From RGIG3701 sp964438515 (GTDB lineage: Bacteria; Planctomycetota; Planctomycetia; Pirellulales; Thermoguttaceae): 11,919 nucleotides of DNA. The notes under the pieces were generated by a model. That model was not told the origin of the DNA. It was given only the letters and a program-made list of their open reading frames with translations, and made no database searches. The DNA is taken from assembly GCA_964438515.1 (NCBI GenBank), contig CAYTLK010000114.1, positions 1 to 11,919 of the forward strand, read 5' to 3'. Numbering within the stretch: the stretch's first letter is position 1; every line of letters starts with the position of its first letter. The position numbers and the translations under genes were made by a program. Positions 5,849-11,919 of this stretch are shown piece after piece.

Positions 5849-8601
5849 ATGAATAAATTTCATTCCATTTTGAAAAAAGTTCCGTTTTTCGTACCGTTGA
5901 CGCTCCTCGTCGTCCTCGTACTTTGCACCGCTTCCCAGAACGCGATGGCGCAGCGTCGGGGACCCGGTTTACTGCGCCGCCGTGCGACCGTCACCCCCAT
6001 TGAAACTCCTGCAGAAACCCCGAAAGTAACTCCGGCAGAAGTTCCGAAAGAAGCTCCAAAGGCGGNNNNNNNNNNNNNNNNNNNNNNNNNNNNNNNNNNN
6101 NNNNNNNNNNNNNNNNNNNNNNNNNNNNNNNNNNNNNNNNNNNNNNNNNNNNNNNNNNNNNNNNNGCAGAAACCCCGAAAGTAACTCCGGCAGAAGTTCC
6201 GAAAGAAGCTCCAAAGGCGGAAACTTCCAAAGCGGTTCCGAAAGCGGTGAAACCTCAATCCATTCTGGAAAATAAAGCAGAAGAAGCCGTGGAGGAGTCG
6301 GTAAAAAAGGAGGCGGAGTCTCTTTCGCAGGATGTGGATTCTGCGGCAAACGAGGCGGTTAAAGAAGCGGTCGAAGGCGTCAGTCAGGCGGTCAAACCGT
6401 TGAAAAAGTCGGAGGATGCGGCCGAAACCGAGGATCTTCCGGCTGTGGAAGACGTTCCGGCGGTGGAAGATATTCCGGCATTGGAAGACGTTCCGGCATT
6501 GGAAGACGTTCCGGCGGTGGAAGATATTCCGGCATTGGAAGACGTTCCGGCAATGGAAGACGTTCCGGCGGTGGAAGATACTCCGGCTGTGGAAAACGTT
6601 CCGGCTGCAACGGAAGCACTCCCGGCGTTGGAAGACGATTCCGAAACGGACGATGTAACGGCAGAAGCGGCGCAAAAAGTGCTGGAAAAATCGGAAAATC
6701 CCGCAGAACTGTCTCCCATTTTGAATCATGCGTCCCAAGAAGATATTGATGCGGCCGTGGCGAAGGCGCAGGAGGAAGTACAGGCCGATCATCTGAACGC
6801 TCAAGTAGATGATGTGGTAAACAGCGCCCTGCAGGAGGTCGATGAAGAGTCGATCGACGAAGCGGTCGATCAGGTTTTGGACTCTTCCGACGATGTGCTG
6901 AATGAGGAAAAAAAGAACCAGCCGAAAGATTCCGAAGGAACTGAAGATCGGGTCCCGGCCGAGGTGGATCGAGTGATTGAAGAATCAGGAATCCGTACCA
7001 ACGATGCAAACGCGCCGGAAGAAACATCGGAAGAGGCATCGGAAGATGCGTCGGAAGAAGAGCTTCAGGAGATGGAAACTCCCGACTATCGGATGGTTAA
7101 AATGGCGGATCTGGATGCGATTTTCACGATTCCGGAAAACGCGTCGTTTGAACAACTTCATCAGTTTACGGTCGACATGGAACATGTGCGTATTGCGGAT
7201 TTGGACCAGGAAAACGCGCAGACCCAGCAGGCGCAAATTGATGAATTTCTGAAAAAAATGTTTCTCGTACGTCTTGAAATTGCGAATCGTATGCTTGCAA
7301 TGGAGCTGACGGATGAACAGTGGGAAACGGCCGTCTCGCTGAAAATTCAGTCTTTCGCAACGCTTTTCCGTTACGACGAGTCGCAAATCAATGAAATGCG
7401 TGCGTTTTTGAAAGAGATTCGTCCTCGCGGAAACGACCAACTTTTGTGGAAAACGGAAGCGATTTTGATTCAGATGGAACTTTGCATGCTGAAAACGCCT
7501 CCCACAGCTGAAATTCTGAAAGAACATGTTTCCTTAATGCTCGCGCACATGAAAAAAGGGATCGAACTCGACTGTCTCGACGACGATTTTGCACTCTCCG
7601 CCGTTCAGATGGTTTTGCTGACGCAGGAAAAACTTTCTTCGGAAGACGCGAAGGCGTTTTTCACGCAGACAATTGAAATTCTGAACACGTCTTCGAATCC
7701 GCAATTCAAATCCGTTTCGCAAATTCTCGAAGGAATTCTTACGCGTATGGCGCTTGCGGACGAACCGTTGGAACTGTCGATGACGACTTATGACGGCAAA
7801 AACATTCAAGTAAGCGATTTCAAGGGGCACCTGCTTCTGATTTACTGTTTCTCGCTCGCGTCTCAGGAACAAATTCAGGAATTTACGTTCATTTATCGAA
7901 CCTACATGGCGTACCATGACCGAGGTTTTGAAATTATTGGAATTTGCGTGGACGATAAAACGGAAGAAATGGATGCAATTCTGAAACAGATTCCGTGGCC
8001 GATCGTGTTTGAAAAACCGGACGATACAAACGAAAATTCCGTTTTGAAGACGCTTGGAATCTCCATGGCGCCGGTCAAAATCCTCGTAAATCCCGATGGA
8101 ATCCTGAAAAAATCGAATCTCCAGCCGGTCGCCCTTCTTCAAATGCTTGAAGAGGCGTACGGTCCGATTCAGCCGCAGGAAACCGAAGCCGCAGAAGGTG
8201 CAGAAGGTACGGAAAGCACTGAAAGTACTGAAAGTGGAGAACCTGCGGTCGATACCGCCGCAGAAGCAACCGAAGCACTGGAAGCAACCGAAGCACTGGA
8301 AACAACCGAAGCGCTGGAAACAACGGAAGAAACAACCGAAGAACTTGAACTTCCCGCCGACGATGACGCCGATGAAACGGACGCAGATGAAACGAATGTG
8401 GACGATGAAACAGACGCCGAAGATGAAACAAACTCCGCCGAAGACGAAAGTGATGAAGACGGTAAAGATGCGGCAGACGCCGGTAAAGACGCCGACGACG
8501 CTCCGGAGTTGGATCTCGACCTCGACCTGGATCTCGACCTCGACGCAGGGGATGCAGACGCCGCCGACGCGGATAAAAAGAGTCAAAGCAAGGATAAATA
8601 A
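5849..8601 (+). CDS. Exported acidic repeat protein with CxxC-less thioredoxin-like domain (interrupted by assembly gap)
   Basis: Starts at ATG 5849 and ends at the TAA at 8599-8601. The 100-N gap throws the halves out of frame, but merging the identical 55-base flanks restores one frame of 865 residues (numbering used here). Order: signal peptide or N-terminal membrane anchor (1-35, ending 'ASQNAMAQ'); Pro/Lys/Glu-rich segment (50-85); nine PA(V/L/M)ED(V/I) hexapeptides (146-199); acidic, probably helical or disordered region (200-360); helical domain (about 364-581); redoxin-like domain (584-731) of TlpA/AhpC type ('DGKNIQVSDFKGHLLLIYCF', 'IIGICVDD', cis-Pro 690 in 'SMAPVKILVNPDG'); very acidic tail (732-865) with ATEALE and (LD)6 repeats. 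The canonical WCxxC is replaced: the aligned positions are Ala619 and Glu622, and Cys615 is the nearby cysteine. Thiol-disulphide exchange of the usual kind is therefore unlikely; a binding or structural role outside the cytoplasm is inferred. Confidence 0.8.
6011..6220 (+). repeat. Identical 55-base flanks of the gap (6011-6065 and 6166-6220)
   Basis: Both copies encode AETPKVTPAEVPKEAPKA in the frame of the surrounding gene and match at all 55 positions. The left copy ends exactly at the first N and the right copy begins exactly after the last N. This is what contig ends sharing one k-mer of 55 look like, and equally what an 18-residue tandem repeat would leave when collapsed. Confidence 0.95.
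6066..6165. other. Assembly gap of exactly 100 N
   Basis: A run of 100 N, the conventional placeholder for a gap of unknown size. The 55 bases ending at 6065 and the 55 bases beginning at 6166 are identical, so the true sequence is probably either the two contigs overlapped (removing 155 bases) or a longer tandem array. The gap should not be read as 100 real bases. Confidence 0.98.
6439..6600 (+). repeat. Nine 18-base tandem units encoding PA(V/L/M)ED(V/I) hexapeptides
   Basis: Nine consecutive 18-base units encode PAVEDV, PAVEDI, PALEDV, PALEDV, PAVEDI, PALEDV, PAMEDV, PAVEDT and PAVENV. There is a higher-order 54-base duplication: units 2-4 (6457-6510) and 5-7 (6511-6564) differ by one base, which changes Leu to Met. 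Copy number is likely to vary between strains. Confidence 0.9.
8266..8343 (+). repeat. Imperfect 18-base repeat encoding ATEALE-type hexapeptides
   Basis: Immediately after the redoxin-like domain the coding sequence repeats in units of six codons: ATEALE, ATEALE, TTEALE, then degenerating to TTEETTEE. It is part of the acidic C-terminal tail and independent in sequence from the PAVEDV array near the N-terminus. Confidence 0.75.
8509..8544 (+). repeat. (Leu-Asp)6 dipeptide repeat
   Basis: Six alternating Leu-Asp pairs (LDLDLDLDLDLD) near the end of the acidic protein, encoded by CTC/CTG/TTG and GAC/GAT codons in a six-base rhythm. Alternating hydrophobic and acidic residues could form a beta-strand with one charged face; this is inference. 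Confidence 0.85.
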
Positions 8602-8657
8602 TTCAAAATAGGAAAATTACACAATCTAGGAAAGAACAATCCGCAGGAGACTCAAAC

Positions 8658-8957
8658 GTGGAAATTGCGTTGGAACCGTTCCGCAACGGCGTCCTTCTTC
8701 CGGTGAAAGGCGCGCCCGGCTCGAAAAAAAACGAGATTCGGGCGGCGTCCGGCGGAATGTTGAAAGTTTGCTGCACGCAAATTCCTGAAAAAGGAAAGGC
8801 CAACCGAGCGCTGGCGGAGGTCCTCGCGAAAAGTTTGGGGCTGAAACGGTCCCGGATTTCACTCGTGAGCGGCGAAACCGACACGCATAAAAAGTTTTTT
8901 ATCGATGAAATTACGGTGGACGAACTTTCCGAAAAGATTGCTGACGCCCTGAAATAA
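8658..8957 (+). CDS. yggU: DUF167 / UPF0235 family protein (YggU-like)
   Basis: 99 residues, matching the usual length of the family (about 90-110). Family hallmarks are visible: 'LPVKGAPGSKKNEI' (residues 14-27), 'LKVCCTQIPEKGKANRAL' (35-52, the conserved PekGkAN motif), 'LAKSLGLKRSRISLVSGETDTHKKFFI' (56-82). The start is GTG at 8658, chosen because a strong Shine-Dalgarno sequence AGGAGA (8645-8650) sits seven bases upstream; the family alignment also begins there. The biochemical function of the family is not established. It starts 56 bases after the stop of the acidic redoxin-like gene with no convincing terminator between, so the two may be co-transcribed. A hairpin follows at 8967-9002. 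Family assignment is confident; role is not. Confidence 0.88.
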   Translation: MEIALEPFRNGVLLPVKGAPGSKKNEIRAASGGMLKVCCTQIPEKGKANRALAEVLAKSLGLKRSRISLVSGETDTHKKFFIDEITVDELSEKIADALK

Positions 8958-8966
8958 GGATTTCGA

Positions 8967-9002
8967 AGAGGGAAAAAGATGAAAATGAAGGAAATTCCCT
9001 CT
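8967..9002 (+). terminator. Weak candidate terminator hairpin after the DUF167 gene
   Basis: AGAGGGAA (8967-8974) pairs perfectly with TTCCCTCT (8995-9002) across a 20-base loop, 9 bases after the stop codon. The stem is followed by a C-run rather than a T-run, so it is not a standard intrinsic terminator and may instead be an mRNA-end or stability hairpin. Confidence 0.3.
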
Positions 9003-9009
9003 CCCCCCC

Positions 9010-9083
9010 TTGTAATTAATAGAAAAGGGATTATAATTTACTTTCTTGATTAATGTATTTGGAATATATATTCATTTTATAAT
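9010..9083 (+). promoter_or_regulatory. Promoter region of the small basic protein gene
   Basis: Two candidates. TTGTAA (9010-9015), 16 bases, TATAAT (9032-9037) would give a leader of about 60 bases. A second perfect TATAAT at 9078-9083 lacks a good -35 and would leave a leader of only about 15 bases, still including the GGAG ribosome-binding sequence (9093-9096). A perfect 12-base palindrome GAATATATATTC (9062-9073) lies just before the second -10. Strong AT content makes individual boxes uncertain, but a promoter in this gap is likely. Confidence 0.5.
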
Positions 9084-9104
9084 CGTTACAGTGGAGATTC
9101 AGAA

Positions 9105-9341
9105 ATGACAATTGATAAAAGTCTGAAAGTCCGCGCTGCGTTGATTCGTACGAGAAGTGTACTCACTCGTGCAGAACGCATCGAAAAACTGCAGTCGTCG
9201 GATCGCTGGACCGATGGCGACAGCCCGGTTGGACTTAGCAAAGTGCGAGTTTACAAACTGCAGATGAAAAAGAAGAAAAAAGAAGCTGCCGACGATGCGG
9301 CTGCTGCGGCACCTGCTGCCGGAGCGGCAAAGAAGAAATAA
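9105..9341 (+). CDS. Small basic protein, PVC-superphylum signature family
   Basis: 78 residues. The N-terminal part 'MTIDKSLKVRAALIRTRSVL' followed by 'TRAERIEKLQSSDRW' and 'SPVGLSKVRVYKLQMKKKKK' matches what I know of the short basic protein conserved in Planctomycetes, Verrucomicrobia, Chlamydiae and relatives and described as a signature of that superphylum, with a suggested nucleic-acid or ribosome-related housekeeping role. The C-terminal tail (residues 54-78) is lysine-rich, then alanine/proline-rich, ending in KKK, and is probably disordered. ATG at 9105 has GGAG eight bases upstream. The gene has its own promoter region and is closed by a strong intrinsic terminator, consistent with a well-expressed single-gene unit. 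Family recognised from memory of the motif; the function is not proven. Confidence 0.8.
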   Translation: MTIDKSLKVRAALIRTRSVLTRAERIEKLQSSDRWTDGDSPVGLSKVRVYKLQMKKKKKEAADDAAAAAPAAGAAKKK

Positions 9342-9382
9342 TCTCTTCGATTGCTCCTTTTTTCGTATCTTTTTACGAATCG

Positions 9383-9415
9383 AAAGCCTTTGTGTGCCCT
9401 CACGAAGGCTTTTTT
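9383..9415 (+). terminator. Rho-independent terminator after the small basic protein gene
   Basis: A 12-base-pair stem (9383-9394 with 9401-9412, one G-T pair) around a six-base loop, with the right arm running into a T-tract to 9415. It follows the stop codon by about 40 bases. A smaller hairpin TTCGTA/TACGAA (9362-9379) precedes it. This is the clearest terminator in the window. Confidence 0.9.
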
Positions 9416-9457
9416 GTTGGCCTTCCCCCTTTTTTATCCCTCATACAGGTTTTACCG

Positions 9458-11389
9458 ATGGTTGCACTTCTGGATCTCGTTCGCGACAAAATGTCGCGCT
9501 CGCAAAACTGGTTTTTCTCCCAGCAGAACCCTGACGGCCACTGGCGGGCCGAACTGGAAGGAGACTCGCTCCTGCAGAGTGAGTTCATTCTTATTCTGGC
9601 GTTTTTGGGAAAAGAAGACGACCCGCTGGCGCATCGACTCGCAAAACAGCTCCTGAAAACGCAGGCGGAAGACGGCGGCTGGCCGATGTATCCGGGCGGA
9701 AAAAGTACGGTTCCGAACACGGTAAAAGCATATTTTGCCCTGAAACTCACGGGTCATCCGCTTTCGGACGACTGCATGCAGCGGGCGAGACGCTGCGTTT
9801 TACGAATGGGAGGTGCCGATCAGGTAAATAGTTTCACCCGGTTTTATCTCGCGATTCTCGGTCAGATTCCCTACTCGATCTGTCCCGCAGTTCCTCCGGA
9901 AATGATTCTCCTTCCGAAATGGTTTCCGATCAATCTCTACGCCGTCAGCGCGTGGACGCGTACGATTGTCATACCGCTTTCTATCGTCTCAGCGCTTCAG
10001 CCGGTGCGGAGTTTGCCGGTCGAAAAAGGAATTCGGGAACTTTTTATTAAGGATCCGAAAGACTGGGGGCCGCTGCGCGCGCCGGGGAAACCGGAACATC
10101 CGGGAGTGTTCAGTTGGGACACTTTTTTCCGAACGACCGATAAAATGCTGAAATTTTATCAGCGTCTTCCGTGGAAACCGACTCGGCGTCTGGCGCTGAA
10201 GTGGACGGAACGGTGGCTCTGGCGCCACTGTCAGAATTCGGACGGTCCCGGCGCGATTCAGCCTCCGATTATGTGGGGACTTGTGGCGATGAAGGCGTTG
10301 GGGCTTGAGGACTCGCACGAAAAAACGCAATATTTCTGGAATCAGCTGATGAATCTCGTGATTGAGAATCCGGAAGACGGAAGTGCGCGCTGCGCGCCGT
10401 GTTTGTCGCCGGTTTGGGACACAATTATTACGATGCGTGCGCTGGCGGCGGGTGGAATTCGTGCGGACGAACCTCACGCAAAAAAGGCGGTCGAGTGGGT
10501 TCTGAAACAGCAGCTGCACGTGAAGGGCGACTGGAGCCGCTCCGTAAAATGCGAGCCGTGCATGTGGTGCTTCGAATATCGTAACGATTTCTACCCAGAC
10601 TGTGACGATACGGCCATGGCGATTATGGCGCTGCGCGGGATGGTTCCGGAAGGTTCCGATGAACGTGTGGACGCTGCGATTTCCGGTGCTCTGCGCTGGT
10701 TGCGGGCGATGCAGAATTCCGACGGCGGCTGGGGCGCATTCGATCGCAATAATAATAAAGAATTTCTCACGCAGGTTCCGTTTGCCGACCACAACGCAAT
10801 GACCGACCCGAGTACGCCAGACCTCACCGCCCGAATTTTAGAGTGTTTCGGCACACTGGGATTCCGCATCGGCGGCGGCGACCGCAATCTCGATCGAAGC
10901 ATTCAGCACCTGCGCGCCAATCAGCGTCCCGACGGAAGCTGGTTCGGAAGGTGGGGAACGAATTACATTTACGGAACCGGCGAGGTCCTTGCGGGAATGG
11001 CTGCGGTGGGAATTTCGCGGGACGATCCAGCGGTGCGTGCGGGAATCAACTGGCTCCTTGCGCATCAGCAGCCTTGCGGCGCTTGGGGTGAAAGTCCCGA
11101 CTCATACGAAGACGTGGCGCTGCGCGGGACCGGTCCCGTCACACCCAGTCAGACGGCTTGGGCGATTCTGGGTCTTTCCGGTTTTGGAATGGCGCAGCAT
11201 CCTGCGGTCCTTGCGGGCATTCGGTGGCTCGCGGAGAATCAGAACGACGATGGAAGCTGGACGCAAAATGTTTTCACCGGCACCGGGTTTCCGGCCGTTT
11301 TTTACCTTCGCTACCATTACTACCACCAATACTTTCCACTCCTTGCGATTTCCCGCTGGTTTCACGCCGCCTCCGAACCCGCAAAATAG
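9458..11389 (+). CDS. shc: Squalene-hopene cyclase
   Basis: 643 residues, the usual length of the family. It cyclises squalene to hopene/hopanol, the first committed step of hopanoid synthesis, as a membrane-associated enzyme. The catalytic Asp motif is intact: DCDDTA at residues 381-386 (DxDDTA in the family). QW-type repeats are at 'QNPDGHW' (23-29), 'QAEDGGW' (69-75), 'QNSDGGW' (419-425), 'QRPDGSW' (489-495), 'QQPCGAW' (537-543) and 'QNDDGSW' (595-601), plus the conserved 'SPVWDT' (317-322) and the C-terminal 'GFPAVFYLRYHYYHQYFPL'. The frame is open back to a GTG at 9392, but that codon lies within the terminator stem, so ATG 9458 (AGG eight bases upstream) is chosen. Cys312/Cys315, Cys365/Cys368, Cys371 and Cys382 cluster around the active-site region, which looks unusual. 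It starts 43 bases after the terminator with no obvious promoter of its own. Confidence 0.95.
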   Translation: MVALLDLVRDKMSRSQNWFFSQQNPDGHWRAELEGDSLLQSEFILILAFLGKEDDPLAHRLAKQLLKTQAEDGGWPMYPGGKSTVPNTVKAYFALKLTGHPLSDDCMQRARRCVLRMGGADQVNSFTRFYLAILGQIPYSICPAVPPEMILLPKWFPINLYAVSAWTRTIVIPLSIVSALQPVRSLPVEKGIRELFIKDPKDWGPLRAPGKPEHPGVFSWDTFFRTTDKMLKFYQRLPWKPTRRLALKWTERWLWRHCQNSDGPGAIQPPIMWGLVAMKALGLEDSHEKTQYFWNQLMNLVIENPEDGSARCAPCLSPVWDTIITMRALAAGGIRADEPHAKKAVEWVLKQQLHVKGDWSRSVKCEPCMWCFEYRNDFYPDCDDTAMAIMALRGMVPEGSDERVDAAISGALRWLRAMQNSDGGWGAFDRNNNKEFLTQVPFADHNAMTDPSTPDLTARILECFGTLGFRIGGGDRNLDRSIQHLRANQRPDGSWFGRWGTNYIYGTGEVLAGMAAVGISRDDPAVRAGINWLLAHQQPCGAWGESPDSYEDVALRGTGPVTPSQTAWAILGLSGFGMAQHPAVLAGIRWLAENQNDDGSWTQNVFTGTGFPAVFYLRYHYYHQYFPLLAISRWFHAASEPAK

Positions 11390-11429
11390 AATGTCATACA
11401 GATTTAATCATACAATTTTCGCACACTGC

Positions 11430-11456
11430 CGGTTTTGAAGAAAATTTCCGTTTTTT
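11430..11456 (+). terminator. Candidate terminator of the cyclase gene
   Basis: CGGTTTT (11430-11436) can pair with AAAA (11441-11444) and CCG (11448-11450) around a GAAG tetraloop with a three-base bulge, followed by six T (11451-11456). It lies 41 bases after the stop codon at 11389. The bulge makes it a modest candidate. Confidence 0.4.
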
Positions 11457-11592
11457 CAGTTTTCGATGACCGTCCTTTGAATCGTATACTGATTTCACTT
11501 GAGATTTCAGCTTTTAATTCCCCTCTTTTTAAGATGGACGGCACGAAGTATTGCGGGCGAATGAACCGATTTCCTATCCCATTTGGCGAGCG

Positions 11593-11609
11593 GCGGGCTT
11601 TTTGCCCGC
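11593..11609. other. GC-rich hairpin between convergent genes
   Basis: GCGGGC (11593-11598) pairs perfectly with GCCCGC (11604-11609) across a TTTTT loop. It touches the stop codon of the minus-strand partial gene. Neither side has a T-run beyond the stem, so it is not a standard intrinsic terminator, but it sits where convergent transcripts would end. Apart from this hairpin and the one at 11430, I see nothing in 11390-11608. Confidence 0.5.
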
Positions 11610-11919
11610 TAAACGTTCGTCCCCTGAATGCGCACATCTTTGAAGGTGGACTGTTCCAGAGGCGCGTTTCCGAGTGGAATCTGCTGCTTCGAAAAGGAAA
11701 AGGCGGTATTCATCACACCCTTTGAATCCTGAAACGTGAATTCGTGTGTGAAATACGTCCCGAACCAGCCTTCCGAGGGAAACGAACGGCGGACGGTCCC
11801 GGTTTCATCCATTTCGACCCACGGAAGGATGAGGTCGAACGGGAGCGCCATGAGCGGCAGCAGAAAAAAGCAGACGATCAAAATACCTTTTACCTCGCCG
11901 AACCGCAGGAAAATTCCCG
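11609..11919 (-). CDS. Unrecognised membrane-anchored protein, C-terminal part (5' end outside window)
   Basis: The minus-strand frame is open from the right edge to a TAG at 11611-11609, about 102 residues. A TTG at 11881 could serve as a start, but the frame continues unbroken upstream ('FLRFGEVKG' precedes it), so the gene very probably begins outside. The visible part has one hydrophobic segment, roughly 'ILIVCFFLLPLMALPFDLIL', followed by a soluble tail of about 75 residues with alternating polar and aromatic residues ('GWFGTYFTHEFTFQDSKG') and no cysteine. A single-pass or last transmembrane segment with a short external or cytoplasmic tail fits. I do not recognise the family. It converges on the cyclase gene, so functional coupling cannot be inferred from orientation. 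Confidence 0.6.
   Translation of the reverse strand, partial: GIFLRFGEVKGILIVCFFLLPLMALPFDLILPWVEMDETGTVRRSFPSEGWFGTYFTHEFTFQDSKGVMNTAFSFSKQQIPLGNAPLEQSTFKDVRIQGTNV

Noticed and set aside
6439..6600. Tandem repeats as a CRISPR array
   Set aside because: The 18-base units are contiguous, in frame and without unique spacers; they are coding repeats.
5860..6804. A long minus-strand frame with repeated RRNVFHCRNVF-type residues
   Set aside because: It is the antisense shadow of the 18-base repeat array and runs through the N gap; repeats make all frames look structured.
7534..8586. A 350-codon minus-strand frame
   Set aside because: It is antisense to the redoxin-like domain and acidic tail; its Phe/Cys/Val-rich low-complexity product mirrors the GAA/GAC-rich coding strand.
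8979..9053. A 24-codon open frame (MKMKEIPSPPL...)
   Set aside because: It overlaps the hairpin at 8967-9002 and the promoter candidate of the next gene, has no good ribosome-binding sequence and no recognisable features.
9392..9457. GTG start for the cyclase
   Set aside because: The codon lies in the stem of the intrinsic terminator and the added residues match nothing in the family.

Overview
The window reads as a chromosomal fragment from a member of the Planctomycetota or another lineage of the PVC superphylum. Two things support this. First, a short lysine-rich protein (9105-9341) matches my recollection of the 'small basic protein' signature family of that superphylum. Second, it sits beside a full-length squalene-hopene cyclase and several secreted proteins of planctomycete style. 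The sequence appears to come from an assembly: there is a 100-N gap at 6066-6165 whose two flanks are an identical 55-base string.

Layout. Positions 1-5435 hold three secreted-protein genes on the minus strand, transcribed leftwards in the order 5435-2994, 2907-511 and 418-(off the left edge), with short spacers of 86 and 92 bases. The first two are diverged tandem paralogues of a GH42-like (beta-galactosidase-type) glycoside hydrolase. The third is a partial secreted protein whose start resembles a carbohydrate-binding beta-sandwich. Together they look like a small cluster for extracellular or periplasmic glycan breakdown. The 413-base intergenic region 5436-5848 drives this cluster and a divergent plus-strand gene. 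It contains a near-consensus sigma-70 promoter for the plus-strand gene, plausible minus-strand promoters, and two perfect 14-base AT-rich palindromes lying on core elements of the opposing promoters.

Positions 5849-8601 encode one long, acidic, repeat-rich exported protein with a thioredoxin-like (TlpA/AhpC-type) domain that has lost its CxxC motif; the assembly gap breaks its frame artificially. It is followed by a DUF167/YggU protein (8658-8957), the small basic protein (9105-9341) with its own promoter region and a strong rho-independent terminator (9383-9415), and squalene-hopene cyclase (9458-11389), the enzyme that makes hopanoids. At the right edge a partial minus-strand gene (11609-11919) encodes the C-terminal part of an unrecognised membrane-anchored protein, converging on the cyclase gene.

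No tRNA, rRNA, CRISPR array, transposase or phage gene was seen. The items most worth a second look are the atypical catalytic motif of the tandem hydrolases, the CxxC-less redoxin embedded in low-complexity acidic sequence, the repeat-associated assembly gap, and the paired palindromes in the divergent promoter region.
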